A stretch of DNA of 64,000 nt from UBA668 sp040081465 (GTDB lineage Bacteria > Actinomycetota > Acidimicrobiia > Acidimicrobiales > Ilumatobacteraceae), in assembly GCA_040081465.1 (NCBI GenBank), contig JBEBGL010000007.1, positions 1-64,000 of the forward strand, in the 5' to 3' direction. The notes beneath the pieces are model-generated. The model had not been told where the DNA came from and made no database searches. It worked only from the letters and a program-made list of their open reading frames with translations. A program made the translations under genes and the position numbers. Position 1 is the stretch's first letter. Each line of letters begins with the position of its first letter. Below are positions 56,081 through 63,556 of the stretch, one piece after another.

Positions 56081-57318
56081 CGAACCTTCTAAGCGGTGTG
56101 CGCGTTCTTGAGTCGGCGATCTTGCTGAACGGCGACACGCTTGGCATGCACCTTGCCGATCTCGGTGCCGACGTAGTCAAGATCGAGTCACCGGGTACTG
56201 GCGACTATCTGCGCGACATCCTCGGCCAAATCGAACCGCGTCACAGCCCAGCGCATCTGCAGGTCAACAAGAACAAGCGCAGCATCGCGCTCGACCTGCG
56301 CGCCGAGGGCGGGCTCGACGTGTTCTGGGATCTGCTGCGCACCGCCGACGTCTTCATCGACGGTTTCGCTGGCGCGGCGACCGACAAGCTGGGAATCGGT
56401 TACGACGCGCAACGCCAACACAAGCCCGACATCATCTATTGCCAGTACACCGGCTTCGGTCGCAACGGTCCCTACGCGGCGATACCGACTCACGGACAGA
56501 TGATGAATGCCGAGGCGGCAGCGATTGCGTTGAAGACGAGCGACGACGGGTTTGTCCGCATCGTCGAGAACCGCGAACTAATGGGCGGCACAACGATTGG
56601 TGGCGACGGGACTTCGGCCGGAGCGATCCACGCTGCGCTACGCGTTGTCGCCGCGCTGTTCCGCCGCGATCGCACAGGTGAAGGCGCCTTCCTCGATGCG
56701 TCCGCAGCGGATGCCGTCATCTCGCAAGGTTGGATCGCCGCGGTCTACGGACTCAACCACGATCGCATCAAAGACCACACCGGTCTGCGCCAACCGGGCA
56801 GCGAGCCGTTCACCGGAGCGAAGTATCAGTACTACGGAACGGCCGACGGTAAGTACGTGCTGTTCTGCTGCATCGAGCCCAAGTTCTGGACTCGCTTTTG
56901 CGAAGTAGTCGACCGTCACGACTTGATCGATCGTCAGACCGAAGCTGGTGCAGTCGACTTTGGTCGCGACGACCACGACTTGCGTCGACAACTGCAGACC
57001 ATCCTCGGCGCCGAGTCGCAGCAACACTGGATCGAGTTAGCGATTCGCGAGCGGCTACCAATCGGGCCGGCGCATCAAGGTGTCGCAAGTCTGCGCGACG
57101 ACGCACACATCGCCGAGCGCCAGATCATCGTTGAAGGCAATCATCCGATCGCCGGTCCGTTCACATATGTCGGTGAACCCGTGATCGTCGATCATCAGGC
57201 ATACGAAACTCCGCGGCCAGCGCCAACCGTGGGAATGCAGACGCGTGAGGTGCTAGCGGAGATCGGTTACGACGCCACTCGAATCGACGACTTGCTCAGC
57301 AAGCACGTCGTCAGCTGA
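56077..57318 (+). CDS. CaiB/BaiF family III CoA-transferase
   Basis: 413 residues from ATG 56077, which overlaps the SDR stop (ATGA). Family III features: LSGVRVLESAILLNGDTLGMHLADLGADVVKIESPGTGDY at the start, NKNKRSIALDLRAEGGLDVFWDLLRTADVFIDGF, and the mid-protein GGDGTSAGAIHAALRVVAALFRRDRTGEGAFLD, where the Asp is in the place of the catalytic aspartate. The enzyme would move CoA between carboxylic acids, starting breakdown of an acid made or used by its neighbours. Substrate unknown. Confidence 0.9.
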   Translation: MTNLLSGVRVLESAILLNGDTLGMHLADLGADVVKIESPGTGDYLRDILGQIEPRHSPAHLQVNKNKRSIALDLRAEGGLDVFWDLLRTADVFIDGFAGAATDKLGIGYDAQRQHKPDIIYCQYTGFGRNGPYAAIPTHGQMMNAEAAAIALKTSDDGFVRIVENRELMGGTTIGGDGTSAGAIHAALRVVAALFRRDRTGEGAFLDASAADAVISQGWIAAVYGLNHDRIKDHTGLRQPGSEPFTGAKYQYYGTADGKYVLFCCIEPKFWTRFCEVVDRHDLIDRQTEAGAVDFGRDDHDLRRQLQTILGAESQQHWIELAIRERLPIGPAHQGVASLRDDAHIAERQIIVEGNHPIAGPFTYVGEPVIVDHQAYETPRPAPTVGMQTREVLAEIGYDATRIDDLLSKHVVS

Positions 57319-57502
57319 TTTGAATTGCCTGCTCGGGGCAACCGAGGGCGGCGCGCCGAACATCGTTCTCTAGCTCGGGAGGAATGTCGGCGAGTAGAAG
57401 GAATGCGTGGCCATCTTCCTCGCGCAGGCCGAACACTTGCGGTGCCGATGTCGCGCACAACGTGTGCCCCTGGCAGACGTCTTCGAGCACTCGTACCTGC
57501 AT
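57311..57502 (-). CDS. Small ferredoxin, P450/oxygenase type
   Basis: 63 residues from ATG 57502, with GGGAG directly before it; an in-frame TTG at 57520 would add 6. The pattern VLEDVCQGHTLCATSAPQVFGLREEDGHAFLLLADIPPELENDVRRAALGCPEQAIQI is the single-cluster ([3Fe-4S] or [4Fe-4S]) ferredoxin form usually paired with cytochrome P450 or Rieske oxygenase. Only three cluster cysteines (C-x5-C...C) plus His are evident, so a [3Fe-4S] cluster is likely. The oxygenase partner is not in the window. Its end overlaps the convergent CoA-transferase by 8 bases. Confidence 0.85.
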   Translation of the reverse strand: MQVRVLEDVCQGHTLCATSAPQVFGLREEDGHAFLLLADIPPELENDVRRAALGCPEQAIQIS

Positions 57503-57579
57503 CTCACTCCCGTCCGGCAATGTGACAAATTCAGTATGCTCTATTATAGTCGGATGCGAGCAACGAGGTAGGGGGCAGC

Positions 57580-58749
57580 ATGGTTCTGCAACACGATTTC
57601 GACTTGATCAGCGTTGACGATCACATCATCGAGCCGCCGAAGGTTTGGTCGGATCGACTTCCCGCCAAGTATCAAGAGGCAGGACCGCGCGTCGTGAACA
57701 AAGACGACGGCAGCGAGGCATGGGAATTCGAAGGCGAGCTCGTTGCGACGATGGGCCTGAACGCCGTCGCCGGCAAAGAGTTCAAAGACTTCGCGATGGA
57801 CCCGATGACCTACGCCGACATGATCGAGGGTTGCTACAACCCGGTGCAGCGCGCCCGCGACCTTTTGCAGGACGGCGTTCGCGGCAGCTTGTGCTTCCCG
57901 ACGTTCCCGCGATTCGCTGGCCAACGATTCACCACCGCGAAAGACAAGACGCTCGGCGATCTGTGCGTGAAGGCCTACAACGACTGGATGCTCGACGAGT
58001 GGTGTGCATCGGTGCCAGGGCTGTACATCCCGATGATGATCGGCCAACTGTGGGATCCAAAAGCGATGGCGGCCGAGATTCATCGGTGCGCGGCGCGCGG
58101 TGTGCGAGCAGTCAGCTTCCCCGAGAGCACTACGCCGTTCGACTTGCCGTCATTCCATACCGATTTCTGGGATCCCGTGTGGCAGGCAGTCGTCGACGCT
58201 GACATTGCTGTGTGCATTCACATCGGCACCAGCGGACGCACACATCTGCCGTCGCCAGATGCTCCGTACTCGGTGGCCGTCGCGCTCGGCCCGGTGAACG
58301 CGCAGATCACGTTCATGGACCTGCTGCTCTCCGGAATTCCAGAGCGCTTTCCGAAGATCAAGATCGCATTGTCGGAAGGCGGAATCGGTTGGGTGCCGTT
58401 TGCGCTCGAGCGAGTCGATCGCACGTGGGAGCGCCATCGCTTCTGGGCGAAGATGGGCGACACACCACCATCGGAACTCTTCCGTCGCAACTTCTGGGTC
58501 TGCTTCATCGACGAGTACGCCGGTCTCGATTCGCGCGAGCGCATCGGTGTCGATCGCATCATGTGGGAGTGCGACTATCCGCACGCCGACACACCGTGGC
58601 CGAATAGCCAGGCCGAGGTCACCAAGATGCTGTCGGACTTGCCGGCTGATGACGTTGCCGCGATGACGCACGGCAACGCCGAGAAGTTGTTCCGGTGGAC
58701 CGAGCGTCCCGACGTCGAGGCGATCCTCGGCAATGGCAAGAGTGCGTAG
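57580..58749 (+). CDS. Amidohydrolase family (Amidohydro_2) metal-dependent hydrolase
   Basis: 389 residues with a TIM-barrel amidohydrolase pattern: DLISVDDHIIEPP at the start (the DxHxxE-like variant of this group), VCIHIGTSG in the middle, and MWECDYPHADTPWPNS near the C-terminus with the last metal Asp. Members include decarboxylases and ring-cleavage-pathway hydrolases. AGGGGGC 6-12 bases before the ATG acts as ribosome binding site. It is divergent from the ferredoxin gene; the gap contains CTATTATAG, which may be the promoter. It belongs to a catabolic cluster with GntR, SDR and CoA-transferase. Confidence 0.88.
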   Translation: MVLQHDFDLISVDDHIIEPPKVWSDRLPAKYQEAGPRVVNKDDGSEAWEFEGELVATMGLNAVAGKEFKDFAMDPMTYADMIEGCYNPVQRARDLLQDGVRGSLCFPTFPRFAGQRFTTAKDKTLGDLCVKAYNDWMLDEWCASVPGLYIPMMIGQLWDPKAMAAEIHRCAARGVRAVSFPESTTPFDLPSFHTDFWDPVWQAVVDADIAVCIHIGTSGRTHLPSPDAPYSVAVALGPVNAQITFMDLLLSGIPERFPKIKIALSEGGIGWVPFALERVDRTWERHRFWAKMGDTPPSELFRRNFWVCFIDEYAGLDSRERIGVDRIMWECDYPHADTPWPNSQAEVTKMLSDLPADDVAAMTHGNAEKLFRWTERPDVEAILGNGKSA

Positions 58750-58759
58750 AGTGAGCGTG

Positions 58760-59287
58760 ATGCGCACCAAACTCTCAGTCGCGTTTGCCAGTGTGGTCTT
58801 GATTGCCGCGTGTGGCGGAAGCGACGATTCAACTTCTGGCGACACCGACGCACCAACGACTGTCGCCGCCGACACGACAGTGGCCGACCCGACAACGACT
58901 GTGGCCAGCGGGGAAGTCGTCAACGCCGATCCGGTGTTGGTCGATCTCAGCGGTGACTTTGTGATCGGTGTGGACACGATCACGTACAAAGCTGGCACGA
59001 TCAACTTCCTCGCGACCAACGCCAGCGACACGCCGCACGAGTTCGGAATCGCGCGCGGCAACAGTTACGAAGAACTGCCCTTGCTTGCCAACGGCAGCAT
59101 CGATGAAGACGCGCTCGGCGACGACTTCCTCGGCAAGACGCCAGTCGTCGATCAGATTCTGTCGCCAGAACGCGAGATCAGCTTCGACCTCACGCCCGGC
59201 AGTTATGTGATGTTCTGCAACCTGGTGGTGGGTCCGTCGTCTCACGCTGCTCGCGGCCAGGTCTTGTCGATCACAGTCATCGAGTGA
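58760..59287 (+). CDS. Cupredoxin-like lipoprotein with Gln at the axial position
   Basis: 175 residues from ATG 58760. A signal peptide with lipobox LIAAC (Cys18) is followed by an acidic Thr-rich linker (DAPTTVAADTTVADPTTT). The rest has a cupredoxin-type ligand set: His93 in TPHEFGI, Cys153 in YVMFCNL and His162 in SSHAARG. Where a Met is usual, Gln167 follows (GQV), as in stellacyanins. The role may be electron transfer at the outer membrane face. It follows the amidohydrolase by 10 bases and precedes DUF2231. Confidence 0.78.
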   Translation: MRTKLSVAFASVVLIAACGGSDDSTSGDTDAPTTVAADTTVADPTTTVASGEVVNADPVLVDLSGDFVIGVDTITYKAGTINFLATNASDTPHEFGIARGNSYEELPLLANGSIDEDALGDDFLGKTPVVDQILSPEREISFDLTPGSYVMFCNLVVGPSSHAARGQVLSITVIE

Positions 59288-59290
59288 GCA

Positions 59291-59752
59291 ATGGGTGAGC
59301 TGTTCGGAACACCCGCCCATCCGCTGCTAGTCCACATTCCGATTGTTCTGCTGCCGCTGCTATCGGTGATAGCGATTGTGATGGCCGCAAAGCCAGCGTG
59401 GCGTAGTCGACTGACATGGCCGCTGTTGGCGGCGACGCTGATCACTGCCGCAGTGACCGTCTGGGCAACGCAGGCGGGCGAGCAACTTCAAGATGCGTTA
59501 CAACCGGCGCTCGGTTCGAAGGGCGACCGGCACGCAGAGCTCGGCGATCAAACAGCGCTACTGGCAACCATCTTCTTCGTAGGCACGCTGGCGATGGCCG
59601 TGATGGACCGCTGGTTCAAGCGACTAACGCGTTCAGCAGTCGCGCTCGCGTGGGTCGTGGCAGTGGTCGGTGTTGTCACTGCGGTGTGGGTGATTCGGAC
59701 AGGCCACGAAGGCGCCCGCATCACATGGGACGGCGTAAACGTCGGCGGCTGA
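59291..59752 (+). CDS. DUF2231 membrane protein
   Basis: 153 residues with the DUF2231 signature HPLLVHIPIVLLPL at the N-terminus and four hydrophobic helices. Conserved HAELGDQTALLATIFF in the middle is typical. The function is unknown, although members are often near electron-transfer or metal genes. It begins 3 bases after the cupredoxin stop, so the two are probably cotranslated, and a joint role at the membrane is plausible. Confidence 0.85.
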   Translation: MGELFGTPAHPLLVHIPIVLLPLLSVIAIVMAAKPAWRSRLTWPLLAATLITAAVTVWATQAGEQLQDALQPALGSKGDRHAELGDQTALLATIFFVGTLAMAVMDRWFKRLTRSAVALAWVVAVVGVVTAVWVIRTGHEGARITWDGVNVGG

Positions 59753-59805
59753 CGAGCACCTGTGGGTCGGCGGTCCGCCAGATCAGTTCGTGGAATACTG
59801 AGCAC

Positions 59806-61023
59806 GTGGCAGATGACGCTGATATCGATATTGACGACGCAACCTTGGATGACTCCGAGCTCCCGTCAGAAGACGACGACCAGCTATCGGAAGAGTCCGG
59901 TGAGCTGAGTGCGGCGGATGTCGAGCCACTTGTGCTCTACACCCTTGACTGGAGCGTTCAGTCTCTCCTCGAGCGAATCGGATCCACCTTCGACATCAGC
60001 CCAGCATTTCAGCGTCGGGACGCGTGGGACCGAACGCGCAAGAGCCTCTACATCGAGTCGCTTATGGCCGGCCTGCCAGTGCCACAAATCGTTCTAGCGG
60101 AAGATCGCGAATTGCGAGGTCGTTTCATCGTGCTGGATGGCAAGCAGCGACTCGTCACGATGAAGCAATTTGCGTCACCATCATTGACGTTTCCGTCGTT
60201 CCGGCTTCGGGGTCTCCAGTTCCTTCCCGAGCTGGACGGTAAGACGTTTGACGAGATCTTTAGCTCGATGGAAACGAGCGAATACGCCGAGGCATTCCTA
60301 GCCCAACCAGTTCGGACAATCGTCGTCCGCAACTGGAAACGGGTCGAAGTGCTCTACCACATCTTCGTGCGACTGAATCAAGGAAGTGTTTCGCTCTCAC
60401 CCCAGGAACTGCGGCAGGCCTTGTTCCCAGGACAGTTCACGCGTTGGATTGACGAAAGATCAGCGAAGAGCACGCCCATTCAGGGGGCGCGTCGGCTGAA
60501 ACGTGAAGACTTTCGCATGCGTGACGCAGAGATGCTTCTGAGATACGTCGCGCTGGAAGATTCATTAGAGACATACGGCGGAAACCTGCGATCGTTCTTG
60601 GACGACGCGTGCGCGACGGGTAACAAAAAGTGGCCAACTCGCGCGGACCATTACGCAGCGCTGGCAGATCGGTGTGAGCAGTCGATCGGCTCGGTCTTCG
60701 AGGTCTTCGGTGAAAATAGCTTCCTGCGATTCGACGGCGAACGCTACGTGCGTCGATTCAACATTGCAGTGTTTGATGCTATGACCGTGGTTTTTTCCGA
60801 TCCGGCTGTCGCAGCAATTCACCCCTTGCCGGCCGCCGAGCTACAAGCGGCTTACGAGCGCCTATCGATCGAAAACGAGACATTCCATCGGTCCCTCATT
60901 TCGACGACGAAGACAACCTCCGCAACATTGGGACGCATCCTCTGGCTTGCGGAAGCGGTCGGAGCGGTGCTCGGAGTCAAGCCCGCGGTTATCGACCGAA
61001 TTGACCAATCTAAAGTCAACTGA
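59806..61023 (+). CDS. DUF262 (GmrS-like, ParB-fold) protein
   Basis: 405 residues from GTG 59806; a long overlap with DUF2231 upstream is rejected. The N-terminal 40 residues are very acidic (ADIDIDDATLDDSELPSEDDD). Then comes the DUF262 domain with ISPAFQRRDAWDRTRKSLYIESLMAGLPVPQIVLAED and the nucleotidase-type motif DGKQR at 111-115. In GmrSD systems DUF262 pairs with a DUF1524 HNH nuclease; here no HNH motif is present in this gene or the next one. The second half is helical. It is 10 bases from the HEPN-like gene, and codon use looks different from the flanking genes. Confidence 0.85.
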   Translation: MADDADIDIDDATLDDSELPSEDDDQLSEESGELSAADVEPLVLYTLDWSVQSLLERIGSTFDISPAFQRRDAWDRTRKSLYIESLMAGLPVPQIVLAEDRELRGRFIVLDGKQRLVTMKQFASPSLTFPSFRLRGLQFLPELDGKTFDEIFSSMETSEYAEAFLAQPVRTIVVRNWKRVEVLYHIFVRLNQGSVSLSPQELRQALFPGQFTRWIDERSAKSTPIQGARRLKREDFRMRDAEMLLRYVALEDSLETYGGNLRSFLDDACATGNKKWPTRADHYAALADRCEQSIGSVFEVFGENSFLRFDGERYVRRFNIAVFDAMTVVFSDPAVAAIHPLPAAELQAAYERLSIENETFHRSLISTTKTTSATLGRILWLAEAVGAVLGVKPAVIDRIDQSKVN

Positions 61024-61033
61024 AAATCACCCA

Positions 61034-61645
61034 ATGGCGTCTCCACTCTTCGTGGGTCTCAAGACTTATCTTGCCCGGCTGGAGACGAGCCTCATCGCGG
61101 CAGTGAACGACGACAACATTTACTCGGACGCGGATCACGACCGCGCGTTGGGATACCGAGTCCTGTCCGCGGCCGCAATCGAGGAATTCATAGAGCAGAG
61201 GATTGGCGAGGGTGCCAAGGAAGGCACGTCCAGGTTCCTCAAGAATAAACCGACGCGTACGGGCCGATGTCTACTGATTTGGCACCTCGCTACGACATCG
61301 GTCGCCGCAATGCCGGTCAAAGAAGTGGAGCAGGTTCCGCACAAGGACCTCGTCGACTCGGCCCTCGATGCGTTTGAGAGCCGAATCAAGAACACACATG
61401 GCGCTAACCGAAGGGATGTCCGCAAACTTATCTATCCCATTGGCCTGGAGTCCGCACCTCAGATTGAATCGCTGCTCGATAAACTGCAGGCACTCGCGGA
61501 TGCTCGCGACCCAGCGGTGCATGTAAGAATCAACCGGGCAAAGCTCATGGTGCCTCCAGCTGCGGAGGCGGAGAACGTAAGGCAGATCGTAAGCGACCTG
61601 GAATATCTCGACGACGCGGTCGAGATCGCCGCTCAAGCCTTCTAG
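61034..61645 (+). CDS. HEPN-domain protein (RiboL-PSP-HEPN / MAE_28990-like), putative RNase
   Basis: 203 residues from ATG 61034. All-helical. The R-x4-H motif of HEPN ribonucleases is Arg158-DPAV-His163 in LADARDPAVHVRI, near the C-terminus as in the RiboL-PSP-HEPN group; the N-terminal half has AAAIEEFIEQRIGEG, the early acidic helix of that group. It lies 10 bases after the DUF262 gene, so the pair is an operon. HEPN RNases act in toxin-antitoxin and abortive-infection systems. The family call rests on motifs and is not confirmed. Confidence 0.65.
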   Translation: MASPLFVGLKTYLARLETSLIAAVNDDNIYSDADHDRALGYRVLSAAAIEEFIEQRIGEGAKEGTSRFLKNKPTRTGRCLLIWHLATTSVAAMPVKEVEQVPHKDLVDSALDAFESRIKNTHGANRRDVRKLIYPIGLESAPQIESLLDKLQALADARDPAVHVRINRAKLMVPPAAEAENVRQIVSDLEYLDDAVEIAAQAF

Positions 61646-61885
61646 TAGCGCGTTGATTCAACGACGGGATGCCGACCTCTGCGGCACAGCATCCCCAAAC
61701 TGCGTCACCCTTCGCCGGCGAAGTCTGAAAGAGGTGAACCCGGCGCAATGCTGCGCTGGCTCGCTGAACACAGAGCAATAGTCGGCAGATTCAGCCGAAA
61801 TCGGCCGGTACCAGAAACAGCTGTCGGAGGACCGAATACTGCGATCTCCCCCGAGCGCAGGCTGTCTCTGTGGAGCTAGCCGCTG
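61646..61885. other. Non-coding gap after the HEPN gene
   Basis: 240 bases with no convincing frame on either strand. Short imperfect inverted repeats are present around 61790-61815 (CAGATTCAGCCGAAATCGGCCGG), but no T-run follows and no promoter is clear. I see nothing specific here. Confidence 0.5.
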
Positions 61886-62161
61886 TTAACCGCGCCTTGA
61901 GAACAAGAAGTAGATGTACTGCGTGGAACTGCTGCTGGTCACTGCACCTGACCAAGCCTGGTGAGGTGTGCTCGCGGAGACGAACTTCCAGCCAATTTTC
62001 TCGATCTCCCCAATCCAGGTGTGGGCGACCGTTGAGACAAGATCGATGCCGAAGTACATGTGGCCCTCGGCCAGGGCGGCACGAGCTTGCCCTCTAGGCC
62101 CTACCCGCTCTGCCTCCTGTTCTCGCTCCTGTTGCTTCCTTTGCGCTCTGTTCATTTCCAT
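61886..62161 (-). CDS. Small hypothetical protein
   Basis: 91 residues from ATG 62161. It starts with a charged, Gln/Arg/Glu-rich helix (NRAQRKQQEREQEAERVGPRGQARAALAEGH) and continues with MYFGIDLVSTVAHTWIGEIEKIGWKFVSASTPHQAW, ending in the hydrophobic strand QYIYFLFSRRG. The alternating strand pattern and end at FLFSRRG look like a real protein, similar in shape to small accessory or phage proteins. I do not recognise a family. It lies in the DUF262-HEPN accessory stretch. Confidence 0.55.
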   Translation of the reverse strand: MEMNRAQRKQQEREQEAERVGPRGQARAALAEGHMYFGIDLVSTVAHTWIGEIEKIGWKFVSASTPHQAWSGAVTSSSSTQYIYFLFSRRG

Positions 62162-62446
62162 GCTGGCGCAGAGTATCAATCGCTGTGGCCCCCTCGTTGC
62201 CGACTTCTCGTGCTCGACAGCGCTGCTCGCGCCGATAGACATTCCGGCGTTGTGGGCGAACGATCAAGGACGAAGGCAACGCCGCTGAGTGAGCTTGAAG
62301 CGAACGACCGCTTGATGGGCCGAGAAGTCGGTCGCTCACAATGGCAATGGTTCGCCCGTCACTCACGTCACCCGCGAGTCAACGTCGCTATTTCCGAGGT
62401 GGAAGCGTTCCGGAGAGTGTGAAATCGCTCGTGTCGGAGGACTGAC
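62162..62446. other. Weakly coding or non-coding stretch
   Basis: 285 bases between the small hypothetical gene and ridA. A plus-strand frame ending at 62422 has a tail VNVAISEVEAFRRV that resembles the end of excisionase or MerR-like DNA-binding proteins, but the start is not clear (ATG 62314 would give 35 residues). It may be the remnant of a lost gene. No RNA gene or promoter is evident. Confidence 0.35.
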
Positions 62447-62929
62447 CTAGCTGCGCAGCTTCACCACTGTGTCGATCTCGACGCTTGCGCCGCTTGGCAG
62501 CGCGGCTACGCCGATTGCTGAACGTGCTGGCAGGTGGTCGGCTCCGAAGATCGACAACAGCAACTCCGATGCGCCGTTCATCACTAGCGGCGGGTCTTTG
62601 AACTCGGGCTTGCAGCGAACGAAACCCATCAGCTTCACGAAGCGGTCGACGCGGTCGAGGCTGCCGCCCAGCGCGCCCTTCAGATTCGCGAGCGTGCACA
62701 ACATCGCCAGCGCGGCTGACTTCTTGGCTTCTTCAACATCTAGTTCGTCACCCACCGAGCCTGCGTAGGCGAGCTTCCACGGCGGACCCTCCACAGCGAC
62801 GATGCCAGACGTGTATGCGGTTAAGCCATCGAACGCGACACCAGGAAATAGAGCATGAGCCGGCAGTGGCGGCGGAATCACGATGCCTGCAGCTTCTACA
62901 CGTTCGTCCCAACTCGGTTGCTTGGTCAT
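62447..62929 (-). CDS. RidA/YjgF/YER057c family protein
   Basis: 160 residues from ATG 62929 (the frame goes on to 63265, antisense to the next gene). RidA-type motifs: LAYAGSVGDELDVEEAKKSAALAMLCTLANLKGALGGSLDRVDRFVKLMGFVRCKPEF, SELLLSIFGADHLPARSAIGVAALPSGASVEIDTVVKL. The conserved Arg of the substrate pocket is in ARSAIG. The family removes reactive enamines or hydrolyses related imines. TATGCT on the minus strand is 7 bases from the start. It is divergent from the carboxymuconolactone decarboxylase-like gene. Confidence 0.92.
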   Translation of the reverse strand: MTKQPSWDERVEAAGIVIPPPLPAHALFPGVAFDGLTAYTSGIVAVEGPPWKLAYAGSVGDELDVEEAKKSAALAMLCTLANLKGALGGSLDRVDRFVKLMGFVRCKPEFKDPPLVMNGASELLLSIFGADHLPARSAIGVAALPSGASVEIDTVVKLRS

Positions 62930-62971
62930 GGAAATCAGCATACTCAATTGCAATAGGGCTAATCTCAAGCG

Positions 62972-63553
62972 GTGACGCGACTTGATCCGGTGCCGACCGA
63001 TACCGACGACGCGATTCTGAGTCCGGTGTTCGACGTCTTTCGTAACGCCGATCGCGAGATACCGATGTTGTATCGGCTGCTCGGAAACTCGCCGGCGATG
63101 CTCGAAGCATGGGTTGGCTTGGCGTGGCCGCTGCGGTCGAAGCCGGTGACAAGTCGCGCGTTGCGCGAGTTGCTGATCATGCAACTCGCCGTGCTTACTC
63201 GCGCCAGCTTCGAATGGTCGGCGCATTGGCCGGCAGCTGTGAAGGCCGGAGTGACTCCGGCTCAACTGGCGGCGCTCGGAAGTTGGTTGAACTCGGATCT
63301 GTTCGATGCGCCGACGAAAGCTGCGCTGCGCTGCGGCGCCGAGATGATCGCTAACGGTGGTGCTTCTGCCGAGGCAGTCACAGAGCTACGCACGCACTTC
63401 AGCGATGGCGAATGCATCGAGTTGATTCTCACGTCGGCGTTCTACTCGTGCGTGTCGCACGTGCTGCTGACAATCGGTATCGACGCCGACTCGGGCGGGC
63501 ACGGCGAGGTTTCCGAAGAGTGCCTCGCGACTTACGCCGCGCTGACGGCGTAG
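62972..63553 (+). CDS. Carboxymuconolactone decarboxylase / AhpD-like protein
   Basis: 193 residues with the CMD-type helical fold: REIPMLYRLLGNSPAMLEAWVGLAWPLRS, RALRELLIMQLAVLTRASFEWSAHWPAAVKAGVTPAQLAAL with the conserved E-x-H-type residues, and later ECIELILTSAFYSCVSHVLLT. The CxxC pair of AhpD is not present, so peroxidase reduction is unlikely. TAATCT is 6 bases before the GTG start. Divergent from ridA and close to a GlcG/HbpS-like gene on the opposite strand; all three may serve aromatic or metabolite clean-up. Confidence 0.85.
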   Translation: MTRLDPVPTDTDDAILSPVFDVFRNADREIPMLYRLLGNSPAMLEAWVGLAWPLRSKPVTSRALRELLIMQLAVLTRASFEWSAHWPAAVKAGVTPAQLAALGSWLNSDLFDAPTKAALRCGAEMIANGGASAEAVTELRTHFSDGECIELILTSAFYSCVSHVLLTIGIDADSGGHGEVSEECLATYAALTA

Positions 63554-63556
63554 TAG

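Noticed and set aside
59416..59805. N-terminal extension of the DUF262 frame
   Set aside because: Overlaps the DUF2231 gene and is Arg-rich; GTG 59806 begins the acidic real N-terminus.
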